From positions 372,001-436,000 of the forward strand of contig SJCO01000003.1 in NCBI GenBank assembly GCA_005217565.1: 64,000 bases of DNA. The letters run 5' to 3'. The stretch is from Puteibacter caeruleilacunae (GTDB lineage Bacteria > Bacteroidota > Bacteroidia > Bacteroidales > Prolixibacteraceae). The position numbers and the translations under genes are program-made. The notes under the pieces were generated by a model. The model had not been told where the DNA came from. It saw nothing but the letters and a program-made list of their open reading frames with translations, and searched no databases. Positions 9,501-16,543 of this stretch are shown piece by piece (positions within the stretch are counted from its first letter, which is position 1; each line of letters begins with the position of its first letter).

Positions 9501-9772
9501 GGCATTGATTGAGAATATACATACTCAACACCCTTAATGTTGGATATAACCTTCTCTAAAGGTTCAACAACTCTCGTTTCCATCTCCTTTGCTGAGGCAC
9601 CCGGATACCTGAAGAATATATCTGCAATTGGTACGTCAATTTGAGGCTCCTCCTCTCGTGGTGTTAAGTAGGAACTATACATTCCTACCACCAGAAAAGC
9701 AATCATTAACAAAGGAGTTAATTTTGATTTTATAAATAGTTTTCCGAATGATCCGGCAAATCCTGTTTTCAT
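6575..9772 (-). CDS. RND-family efflux permease
   Basis: The 1065-residue length and layout (one N-terminal TM, large periplasmic porter loops about 35-330 and 560-870, and two bundles of TMs at about 340-520 and 885-1060) are those of AcrB/MexB-type pumps. The N-terminal block PREEEPQIDVPIAD and the TM4 pair GIVVDDSIIIAEN (the DD of the proton relay) are diagnostic. It expels substrates from the periplasm using the proton motive force. It sits between the adaptor gene and the PG0541-type gene in a single operon. Substrate unknown; the sequence looks closer to the PG0540-like clade than to metal pumps, which is inference. Confidence 0.96.
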   Translation of the reverse strand: MKTGFAGSFGKLFIKSKLTPLLMIAFLVVGMYSSYLTPREEEPQIDVPIADIFFRYPGASAKEMETRVVEPLEKVISNIKGVEYVYSQSMPGQAMLIVQYYVGEDVERSLVKMYAEIMKHMDEMPAGTSLPLIKTRAIDDVPVLGLTLWSEKYDDYELKRIAEELNTEIEKVHDVSETKIIGGRSRQVRVILDRDALANYNLDILAVGQQLEFANKQMAAGSFNTNDQEIRVETGNFLRSAEDVEDLVIGVFQNNPVYLRQVAQIKDGPEIPSQYVSLGFGQASEKINTFGDDYQAVTISVAKRRGADAMRVSDEIIENIEELRAELLPADVKIDVTRNYGETASEKVSELLMHLLGAIVAVTIVVMLAMGWRGGLVVFLSVPVTFALTMFAYYFMDYTLNRITLFALVFVTGIVVDDSIIIAENMHRHFKMGKLPFFQAALRSIDEVGNPTILATFTVIAAVLPMAFVSGLMGPYMSPMPIGASIAMIFSLIVALMITPFLAYRLLKHDNTGDEEKEDYKLENSPIYKIYHKTMAPMIKSRFKRWGFIGVVSFLLFGSMFLFYLKVVTVKILPFDNKNEFQVVIDMPEGTSLERTAVVAKEIAAYLAEDKEVVSYQTYVGTSAPINFNGLVRHYDLRRGAHVADIQVNLTHKGDRSEQSHDIAKRLRPGIQEVAKKFNANVKVVEVPPGPPVMSTIVAEVYGPDLEEQRKIAAQVIGLLENTNSVVDIDWMEEADQKEYKFEVDKEKAMLAGVSVERVVYAMNTALNGREVTYLFAENDKDQVGIQLRLNEKFRTGINDLQNVNVISNRGQAVSVGDLVQVRETVRDRSIYRKNQKQVVYVTADVAGDLESPVYAIMDISERLSELNLPEGYGIEEHYTGQPKSTRDFGLKWDGEWQITYEVFRDLGAAFAVVLLIIYMLIIGWFQNFKVPFVMMIAIPLSLVGIIVGHWLFDAFFTATSMIGMIALAGIMVRNSILLIDFVNIRLEEGASLADAVIEAGAVRTTPILLTAGTVVIGAFVILFDPIFQGLAISLMGGTIASTFLTLIIVPLIYYMTEKKKHVIK

Positions 9773-9843
9773 TTTTCTGAAGGTTAATGGATTATTAGAT
9801 TATTTGATTTTCAGGCTCTAAGAACAAAATAATAAAAGATTAC

Positions 9844-10938
9844 CTAGTTCTTACTTACTGTAATTCCATTGCTTAGCCGCTTTCCCTCTGGGTAAATTAT
9901 CCTTTCCCCTGCTTGCAAACCTGACAATACTTCAATTTTATCATCGTAATTTTTCCCCAGGCGGACATATCTTAGTAAAGCCTTATTGCTCTGCGAAACA
10001 GTCCACACTGCTTGTAGTTGCCCTTTCTCGACTAAAGCATCTTTATGGATTAATACCTTGTGCACTGCATCTCCTTCAGCATATACACGCGCAAACATTC
10101 CTGTTCTTAATTCTTTAATATCAGGATCTGTGATAGTAACCTTCATTTCAAATTGTGTTCCTGTATTTGCACCTGAAGTACTTACCTGGGAGATTACTCC
10201 CCTGTATCTTTTAGCAGGAATTGTATTAATTCCCACCTCAACCTCAGTACCTTTATGAACTTGATTTATCAAATGTTCCGGAACTTTTGCGACAACTTCA
10301 AATCCCTTACCTGATTCTAATCCCAATAAAGGCATTCCTGGATTAGCCATATCACCAACCTGAATATTTTTTGATGTTATGGTTCCACTGTAAGGAGAAC
10401 GTATTATTGCATACGTCAACAATTCCTCAACCTCTTTTAACATCTCCTCTGCAGCTTGCTTTTTTGCATTGAGCATAGCTACGTGAGTCTCAATATCATC
10501 TAACTCTTTATCTGATGCGCTCTTCTGTCCATGTAACGTTTTAATTCGTTTTAAATCTTTCTCAGCATTTTTCAATGCAGATGACAACTCTAGAAGATTA
10601 GCTTCAACCTGTGCTTTTTTAGCCTTCACATCATTACTTCTAAGTTTTAGCAATAGCTCTCCCTTTCTTACTTTATCACCAATATCAACATTTACAGCAC
10701 TAACCTGCCCCATTAATCTAGTACTCAGCATCGTAATTGTAGCAGCCTGAATACTTCCAGGAAATTCGAGTGGTATATTCACTTCTGATTTCTCTACCTC
10801 TACAATCGATACTTTAAGTGAGCTTTTGTTTTGCTCTTCTGTATGTTTTTCACTACTACAAGAAACCACCATTAAAGAAGTAATGATTCCAATTGCTAAC
10901 AAGGTAATTTTCTGTTGGTATTTTATAATTTGTTTCAT
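9844..10938 (-). CDS. RND efflux periplasmic adaptor (membrane fusion) lipoprotein
   Basis: The N-terminus ends in the lipobox LMVVSC with Cys27 as the acylated residue, so the protein is anchored in a membrane facing the periplasm. A lipoyl/biotinyl-like half (VSAVNVDIGDKVRKGELLLKL, in pieces) is followed by an alpha-hairpin (about 110-175), the second lipoyl half (YSGTITSKNIQVGDMANPG) and a beta-barrel domain. It bridges the RND permease and the TolC-type channel of the same operon. 364 residues is normal for the family. Confidence 0.95.
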   Translation of the reverse strand: MKQIIKYQQKITLLAIGIITSLMVVSCSSEKHTEEQNKSSLKVSIVEVEKSEVNIPLEFPGSIQAATITMLSTRLMGQVSAVNVDIGDKVRKGELLLKLRSNDVKAKKAQVEANLLELSSALKNAEKDLKRIKTLHGQKSASDKELDDIETHVAMLNAKKQAAEEMLKEVEELLTYAIIRSPYSGTITSKNIQVGDMANPGMPLLGLESGKGFEVVAKVPEHLINQVHKGTEVEVGINTIPAKRYRGVISQVSTSGANTGTQFEMKVTITDPDIKELRTGMFARVYAEGDAVHKVLIHKDALVEKGQLQAVWTVSQSNKALLRYVRLGKNYDDKIEVLSGLQAGERIIYPEGKRLSNGITVSKN

Positions 10939-10996
10939 CTTTCTTTAGATTTCTGGATTATTAGATTTTTACTTGCCATGAACTAGCAGCTCTTGA

Positions 10997-12355
10997 TTAG
11001 TTATTCTTATTAGAGTTACTGAGTGACATCTCCTTCAAAAATTCAATCTGATGAATTGCCACATGGTATTGATAAAGCGCATATAAATACTCCAACTCCT
11101 TTCCTGCAAATGAAGTCTCCGAATTGATCAGGTCAGTTGTCTTTTCAAGACCTTGCTTAAACCGATTGTTTCGAATTCGATAAGCCTCTGCGGCACTTTC
11201 TTTAGCCAATTCTGAGGTTGTCAATTTCGACCAGGCAATACGTGCATTTAGAATAGCTTGTGATAATTCACGTTCCTTTCTCTCACGATAACTATTTAAC
11301 TGCAATTGGGCTTGATCCATCTCTGCACGAGCTTTTTGAACTTTCCCTGAACGTTGATTCCCTTTAAATAAATCAATTGACAGCTTTGCTCCAACCATCC
11401 AATTCTTAGCATTATTGCCAAATAGTTTGTCATCGTGAAGGTTATATGATCCAAAAGCATTTAATTTTGGCAGAATTCCTGAACGTTCAGCCTTATACAT
11501 ATTTTCACGGGCCTTAACACCATTACTTAGCGCTAACAAATCTGATCGATTATTTATCGATAGATCAATTCCATCAACACCAAACTCAGTTGCAACCATC
11601 GAGTCGGAAGGTATAATAATCGTTCCCGCATTGTACCCCAACAAATAACTTAATCCATCATTAGCTTCAAGCACTACTGATTCCGCCACCTTCATTTGAT
11701 TCTCTGCCTCCAGCAAACGCACCTTCATTTCTAACAAATCGGCTTCTTTAATCATTCCTTGATCAAAGTAATCTTTCGTAAGTTTATAATTCCTTTGCGT
11801 TGTCTCATAAACCTTTTCTAACAAATTCTGACGAGCCTTAGCTAGTACTAATCCATAGTAAGCTCTTTTCACTGCAAAAGTTACATACTCTCCAGTTCGC
11901 TGGAGCTGCATCTTCATTGCTTCATGCTTAGCTTTTGCAGCTTTCCGCCCATGCCAACCATCAATATTAATTAGTGGTTGATGCACCATCACTTGCGTCG
12001 TGAAATTCTCAATGTTATCCGGATCGTTTAACAATACTGGATTAAAATCACTCTGTGTAACAATCTCCTGTTGAAGTTTTATTCCAAAACTTGCCAAAGG
12101 ATCATTGGTTGACACATACGATGAACTAACTCCCACTGAAGGAAGAAACAAAGCATCAGTCTGTTTTACATCCCCTTTAGCAGCCTCAACTCCTTCCTGC
12201 CCCATTTTAATCTCATAGTTCTGTTGATGGGCCAGAGACAAAGCATCCTTCAATGAGAGGTTAACTTTGACATCTTCCTCATTTTGCCCATATATCACAT
12301 TGGGTATAAATAAGGTTAGAATAAAAATGTTAATTAGTAGAATTCGTGTTTTCAT
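10997..12355 (-). CDS. TolC-family outer-membrane efflux channel
   Basis: A signal peptide (cleavage after about residue 23, IYGQ) precedes two outer-membrane-factor repeats of long helices, with the first helix signature LSLKDALSLAHQQNYEI near 34-50 and the second in the C-terminal half (SNGVKARENMYKAERSGILPKLNAFG). 452 residues. First gene of the operon tolC-like, adaptor, permease, PG0541-type. Expression probably starts at the promoter box 12380-12387, which is flanked by a perfect palindrome. Confidence 0.94.
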   Translation of the reverse strand: MKTRILLINIFILTLFIPNVIYGQNEEDVKVNLSLKDALSLAHQQNYEIKMGQEGVEAAKGDVKQTDALFLPSVGVSSSYVSTNDPLASFGIKLQQEIVTQSDFNPVLLNDPDNIENFTTQVMVHQPLINIDGWHGRKAAKAKHEAMKMQLQRTGEYVTFAVKRAYYGLVLAKARQNLLEKVYETTQRNYKLTKDYFDQGMIKEADLLEMKVRLLEAENQMKVAESVVLEANDGLSYLLGYNAGTIIIPSDSMVATEFGVDGIDLSINNRSDLLALSNGVKARENMYKAERSGILPKLNAFGSYNLHDDKLFGNNAKNWMVGAKLSIDLFKGNQRSGKVQKARAEMDQAQLQLNSYRERKERELSQAILNARIAWSKLTTSELAKESAAEAYRIRNNRFKQGLEKTTDLINSETSFAGKELEYLYALYQYHVAIHQIEFLKEMSLSNSNKNN

Positions 12356-12379
12356 GGCATTTTTCTATTTTGTCTTATG

Positions 12380-12387
12380 CAAATATA
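12380..12387 (-). promoter_or_regulatory. Predicted -7 box for the efflux operon
   Basis: Minus-strand TATATTTG is a perfect TAnnTTTG match, placing the start near 12373 and a leader of under 20 bases before the ATG at 12355. Confidence 0.55.
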
Positions 12388-12403
12388 GGACATTAATTCT
12401 ATT

Positions 12404-12421
12404 TATCTAGATTTCTAGATA
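12404..12421. promoter_or_regulatory. Candidate operator: perfect palindrome at the efflux promoter
   Basis: TATCTAGA-TT-TCTAGATA is an exact 8-2-8 inverted repeat lying 16 bases upstream of the -7 box, that is, over the -33 region. This is where a TetR- or MarR-type repressor dimer would block transcription. No such regulator gene is adjacent, so a trans-acting regulator would have to be encoded elsewhere. Confidence 0.5.
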
Positions 12422-12523
12422 TTTAAATACAATGGATTTTTTCTATCTACCAATCAATCTTCTCTATATCCTTTATCCTAGCTGGTAATATTCAGAAATC
12501 AACTAAATTTCGTAAAAAATTGG

Positions 12524-13384
12524 TTAACAATAAAAAGAAATTAAGTTCTCTGCTTGAAATAAATAACTTGTTCCAAACAAATTAAGATGATTGAGTACAT
12601 GATAAAGTAAGTATATATTCTCACGGTACTCATATCCTTCAGGAAGAGGACTAGCCTGATTATAAGCCCGATAAAACTCATTTGAAAAACCTCCAAAGAG
12701 TTTAGTCATCGCTAAATCAGCTTCTCTGTTTCCATAATAAACTGCCGGATCAATCAGGACAGGATTCCCCAACTGATCACACATATAATTTCCTCCCCAT
12801 GGATCTCCATGTAAAAGCACAGGTACATTTTCCGATCCCTGAAGAATCTCTTTTATACGACCTCCAAGTTTATCAAACAATGTCGATAATTTTACAGAAA
12901 CGAATCCATTCTTCTCTGCTAATGAGAACTGATATAGCAATCTTTTTTCCCAATAAAACTCAGTCCAGTCATACAATTTTTCTCCTTCCGTCACATTCAG
13001 CTGGGGAGTTGCTCCAATGAAGTTATCCTCAAAAAATCCAAAATGTTTTCCCTTAAATCCATGCATCTCGGCAAACTGCTTTCCAAAGACTTCAAAAAAA
13101 TTAGGACTCTTCAATCCTGTCTCAATATATTCTAACAAAAGGAAATCGTCACCACAAGCCACAACCGTTGGAACACGTATTGCTCCAGACTTTGCCAACT
13201 CCCTTAAGCCATTGGCCTCATTTAAAAACATTCCATTAGAATAACCTGATTTTAAGAAGAATCTTTTTCCCGATATTGTTTCAATAACCTGAGTTGTTGC
13301 GATACAACCACCTCCTACATGCGAAGTATTTGATATTCTTTCACCAAGAATATTCTCCAGTTGTTCTAATAGGGGTGAGTTCAT
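12524..13384 (-). CDS. Fructosamine kinase-family protein
   Basis: The 286-residue protein has the aminoglycoside-phosphotransferase-like fold of fructosamine/ketosamine kinases: the glycine-rich start GGGCIATTQV (around 24-33), an ATP-binding FFLKSG strand, the catalytic loop HGDPWGGNY (about 191-199) and the metal-binding LIDPAVYYGNREADLA. Bacterial members phosphorylate sugar-amine adducts such as ribulosamines, which promotes deglycation of proteins. It stands alone downstream of the DUF1801 gene, same strand, 55 bases apart. Confidence 0.9.
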   Translation of the reverse strand: MNSPLLEQLENILGERISNTSHVGGGCIATTQVIETISGKRFFLKSGYSNGMFLNEANGLRELAKSGAIRVPTVVACGDDFLLLEYIETGLKSPNFFEVFGKQFAEMHGFKGKHFGFFEDNFIGATPQLNVTEGEKLYDWTEFYWEKRLLYQFSLAEKNGFVSVKLSTLFDKLGGRIKEILQGSENVPVLLHGDPWGGNYMCDQLGNPVLIDPAVYYGNREADLAMTKLFGGFSNEFYRAYNQASPLPEGYEYRENIYLLYHVLNHLNLFGTSYLFQAENLISFYC

Positions 13385-13439
13385 AAATCTAATTTTGCAT
13401 TTTCATTGAAAATACAACATTAAGACTTTTGATCCAAAA

Positions 13440-13859
13440 CTATTTCTTTTCTTCTTCCTGTAGTTTTCGAACTGTATTTTCCAATAAGGATCTTAGTACA
13501 GGGATACTGATATCGCTTAAGCCCTTAAAATAGATACATGATTTACCAGTCTTTACTTTGCCAAGTTTCCCAATAACCTCATCATGCCCCTCAATACATC
13601 CCATTAGATAAAGACTAATATTCTGCTTCCTTGGAGAAAATCCTATCTGAAACCAATCTCCTTCCCTTCCACTGGCATATTTATAATGATACGCCCCAAA
13701 TCCAACAATACTTTCTCCCCACATAACAGGAGGACACCCTGTAATTTCTTTCATGATTTCCAGGAGCGCTAAACAATCTTCTTTCTTTATAGGATCTTGT
13801 GTTTTCTCTATAAACTGCTCAACACTTTCATCTGTCGGTTTTGTTTTCAGTTCTGCCAT
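13440..13859 (-). CDS. DUF1801 (YdhG-like) protein
   Basis: The frame opens at 13865 (MIM) but the second ATG, at 13859 (MAELKTKPTDESVEQF), looks the more natural start and gives 139 residues. Typical DUF1801 elements are the N-terminal TDESVEQFIE, the middle PPVMWGESIVGFGAYHYKY and a later FSPRKQNISLYLMG strand pair. The family has an iron-chaperone-like (frataxin-like) fold with unproven function. It precedes the fructosamine kinase gene and may be cotranscribed with it. Confidence 0.85.
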   Translation of the reverse strand: MAELKTKPTDESVEQFIEKTQDPIKKEDCLALLEIMKEITGCPPVMWGESIVGFGAYHYKYASGREGDWFQIGFSPRKQNISLYLMGCIEGHDEVIGKLGKVKTGKSCIYFKGLSDISIPVLRSLLENTVRKLQEEEKK

Positions 13860-13928
13860 AATCATATAAACTAGATGTATGACTAAAACAATGAAAACAC
13901 TAATGAGTTCATCATGTCATAAAAGCAG

Positions 13929-13955
13929 AAAAGAATCACCTTGGGTAACTCTTTT
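13929..13955 (-). terminator. Terminator for the low-Mr phosphatase gene
   Basis: Read on the minus strand, AAAAGAGTTACC and GGTGATTCTTTT form a 12-bp stem with a CAA loop. Two of the pairs are G-U wobbles that exist only on the minus-strand transcript (they are A-C mismatches on the other), which assigns the direction. A short T-rich tail follows. Confidence 0.55.
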
Positions 13956-14029
13956 CTTCTTCCTGTTTGAATTTCTGATATAAACCGTCATTGATTACAT
14001 CAACGACAAAAACAAAAAATCATCCAAGC

Positions 14030-14497
14030 TTATCTAAGTTCATTTAACAGTCCTTCACAAGCATCCTCCAATAGATCAAGAACAAGTTCAAAACCTTCTG
14101 CTCCACCATAATATGGATCAGGAACATGGTCATAGTTAAAACGCGAACAATAATCTGTCATTTTAACAATTTTCGCTTGATCTTCGTCTGTTCTTGCAAC
14201 ATCTTGAAGGTTATAAAAATTGCTATCATCCATAGCAACAATGATGTCGAATTCATCAAAGTCACTAGAAGCATTAAAACCACGAGAAATACTGGTTAAG
14301 TTAATTCCCCTTCTTACAGCATGACTTTGCATACGTCTATCGGCCGGTTCTCCGGCATGATAAGCTGAAGTCCCTGCTGAATCAATGCTAAACTGATCAG
14401 ACAAACCTTCACGATCAACCAATCCCTGAAAAACAGCCTCCGCACTTGGAGACCGACAAATATTCCCCAGGCAAACAAATAAAACACTCTTCTTCAT
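14030..14497 (-). CDS. Low-molecular-weight protein tyrosine phosphatase
   Basis: The active-site P-loop VCLGNICRSPSAEA is at residues 8-21 (nucleophile Cys9, with the CxxxxxRS motif as CLGNICRS), and the general-acid loop is VPDPYYGG near residue 124. 155 residues is the family norm. It removes phosphate from phosphotyrosine or from small phosphorylated compounds in the cytoplasm; in other bacteria some members act on tyrosine kinases controlling polysaccharide export, but no such kinase is nearby. It has its own promoter (14664-14671) with a leader of about 160 bases. Confidence 0.95.
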   Translation of the reverse strand: MKKSVLFVCLGNICRSPSAEAVFQGLVDREGLSDQFSIDSAGTSAYHAGEPADRRMQSHAVRRGINLTSISRGFNASSDFDEFDIIVAMDDSNFYNLQDVARTDEDQAKIVKMTDYCSRFNYDHVPDPYYGGAEGFELVLDLLEDACEGLLNELR

Positions 14498-14663
14498 ATC
14501 TTTATTACATTATTAGATTTTCAGACTTTTACATTCTCTAAACTCCACTATTATCCTCTTCTAAGAAATAGACTTTTGATTTTATAAATCAACCTCTCCC
14601 ACTACATTGCATGGACCACATAGTGAAGAGAACTTCCATTTCTAAATTGATGTTTCCAATACA

Positions 14664-14693
14664 CAAATATAGGTGCACGCAAGTTTATATCAA
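14664..14693 (-). promoter_or_regulatory. Predicted promoter of the phosphatase gene
   Basis: Minus-strand TTG (14691-14693) is followed after 19 bases by TATATTTG (14664-14671), a full -33/-7 Bacteroidota promoter. The start near 14657 leaves a ~160-base leader, which contains a 16-codon open frame starting ATGGAAGTT; its role is unknown. Confidence 0.55.
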
Positions 14694-14776
14694 TTAACAT
14701 TAACAAACTTTACCAAAATTAATTTGTTTGATAAACAGAAAAGTCGGAGCTTTGGCATCCATTACGAGATTATTGA

Positions 14777-16126
14777 ATGAAAGATTTTACCCAAGGCAAT
14801 GAAACCAATTTGATTCTAAGATTTTCAGCACCCATGGTGTTAGGGAGTCTTTTCCAGAATCTATACAGCATAATCGATAGTATTATTGTCGGCAATGTGA
14901 TTGGGAAAGAGGCACTAGCTGCCGTTGCCGCATCTTTTCCTATTATTTTTACGCTTATCTCATTGGTTATAGGCGTTGGTTCAGGTGCATCAACTGTTGT
15001 TTCCCAATATTTCGGTGCCAAAGATTACAGTAGCGTCAAGAAGACCATTGACACCATTTACATTTTCTTTCTTATCGCGGGTATAATCATCGCTATAATT
15101 GGGAATCTATTTTCAGAGGAAATATTCCGTTTACTCCGTTTACCAGAGGAGGTTATGCCCGATGCATTAACCTATCTGAATATATACCTTTTAGGAATGA
15201 TATTTTTCTTTGGTTTTAATGGAACAACTTCTGTACTAAGAGGAATGGGAGACTCAAAAACTCCTCTTCGGTTTATGATCATTGCCGTAGTCAACAATAT
15301 AATTCTTGATTTACTATTTATTGTTGTATTCAAATGGGGCATAGCTGGAGCAGCATGGGCAACGATCATTGCACATGCAGGTGCTTTTATATCAGCTGCG
15401 CTATATCTTAATCGTACACATACGATAATCAGATTTCGTATTCGGAATATTAATTTCGATAGGGAGATTTTCAAATCGTGTGTAAGAATTGGTTTACCTA
15501 CAGGATTACAACAATCGGCTGTTGCCCTTGGAATGATGTTTATTATGGGAATCGTGAACTCATTCGGAACTAATGCTACCGCAGCTTATGGTGTAGCTAT
15601 GCGTATTGACTCATTTGCAAAAATGCCAGCGATGACATTTTCATCGGCCCTATCAAGTTTTGTTGGTCAGAATTTAGGTGCTTTTAAAGAGGATCGTGCT
15701 AAAAAAGGATTTAAATCAACACTAATAATATCAGGAGTTTATTGCATTATTGCAACCATACTGATTGTCCTTACAGGGGAATTTCTTATGCGGCTGTTTA
15801 CTCCCGATGAGGCAGTAATTCAGATAGGAATGGATTACCTGATCATTGTCTCTTCATTCTATATTTTATTCTCTATGATGTTCTCATTTTATGGAGTTCT
15901 TCGAGGAGCAGGAGCAACGTTAATACCGATGTTAATAACCATTTTAAGTCTGTGGGTTATCCGTATCCCTTTAACTGAAATTTTATCCAACAAGATGGGT
16001 GTGAACGGCATATTTTGGGCATTACCAGTGTCGTGGCTTATTGGTGTTGTATGCGCTTGGATTTACTATTTAAAGGGAAATTGGAAGGATAATGTAATCA
16101 TACCACAACCTGGAAATTCAAAGTAA
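14777..16126 (+). CDS. MATE-family multidrug/sodium antiporter
   Basis: The 449-residue protein has twelve hydrophobic segments in two MATE repeats. Signature pieces are LRFSAPMVLGSLFQNLYS near the N-terminus, GNVIGKEALAAVAASFP (about 39-55) and GTNATAAYGVAMRIDSFA in the second half. These transporters export cationic drugs or metabolites in exchange for Na+ or H+. It stands alone. Nothing in the flanks identifies the substrate. Confidence 0.93.
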   Translation: MKDFTQGNETNLILRFSAPMVLGSLFQNLYSIIDSIIVGNVIGKEALAAVAASFPIIFTLISLVIGVGSGASTVVSQYFGAKDYSSVKKTIDTIYIFFLIAGIIIAIIGNLFSEEIFRLLRLPEEVMPDALTYLNIYLLGMIFFFGFNGTTSVLRGMGDSKTPLRFMIIAVVNNIILDLLFIVVFKWGIAGAAWATIIAHAGAFISAALYLNRTHTIIRFRIRNINFDREIFKSCVRIGLPTGLQQSAVALGMMFIMGIVNSFGTNATAAYGVAMRIDSFAKMPAMTFSSALSSFVGQNLGAFKEDRAKKGFKSTLIISGVYCIIATILIVLTGEFLMRLFTPDEAVIQIGMDYLIIVSSFYILFSMMFSFYGVLRGAGATLIPMLITILSLWVIRIPLTEILSNKMGVNGIFWALPVSWLIGVVCAWIYYLKGNWKDNVIIPQPGNSK

Positions 16127-16543
16127 TTTCTGACCGCCTCCAAACTCCCCTCTCTACCTACCCCATACCTAATAACGTAGAATATTCCCCGAGATTTAGA
16201 GGTATTTTGGAAGGAAGAATCGCGAATAAGACTTATCACACAGCAAAGATCATTCACCGCCCTTATCTCCTCATTTTCAAATAAGTCACACGCTAAAACT
16301 TTTCTAAAACATATCCATAAATTTACGATTGTTAATTTTATACAACAGCCTCTATCCATATTTCAATTAAAAACCTCAGACACCCATCTTACTTCCATTT
16401 TATATTTTATTAACACTTTTTAGCAATCATCTGACTATAATTTTGTATTTTACCTTTCAATGAATAATCTTTAAATTTATAACTTAATCGAACGAAACTA
16501 GTTTAAACCAGCATCTCTTCTATGATGCATAAAATCTTTTCAT
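16127..16543. other. Intergenic gap upstream of hppA
   Basis: About 420 bases between the MATE gene and hppA. Apart from the promoter box at 16438-16445 and the ~90-base leader behind it, nothing is recognised. No terminator hairpin was found after the MATE gene. An open frame on the minus strand overlapping the MATE 3' end is judged a chance frame. Confidence 0.5.
16438..16445 (+). promoter_or_regulatory. Predicted -7 box for hppA
   Basis: TAATTTTG is an exact TAnnTTTG match. Start near 16452, leader about 90 bases. The -33 region is T-rich but has no exact TTG. Confidence 0.5.

Noticed and set aside
16066-16359. Minus-strand frame of 97 codons overlapping the MATE 3' end
   Set aside because: Mostly antisense to the MATE coding end plus unstructured gap; no domain.
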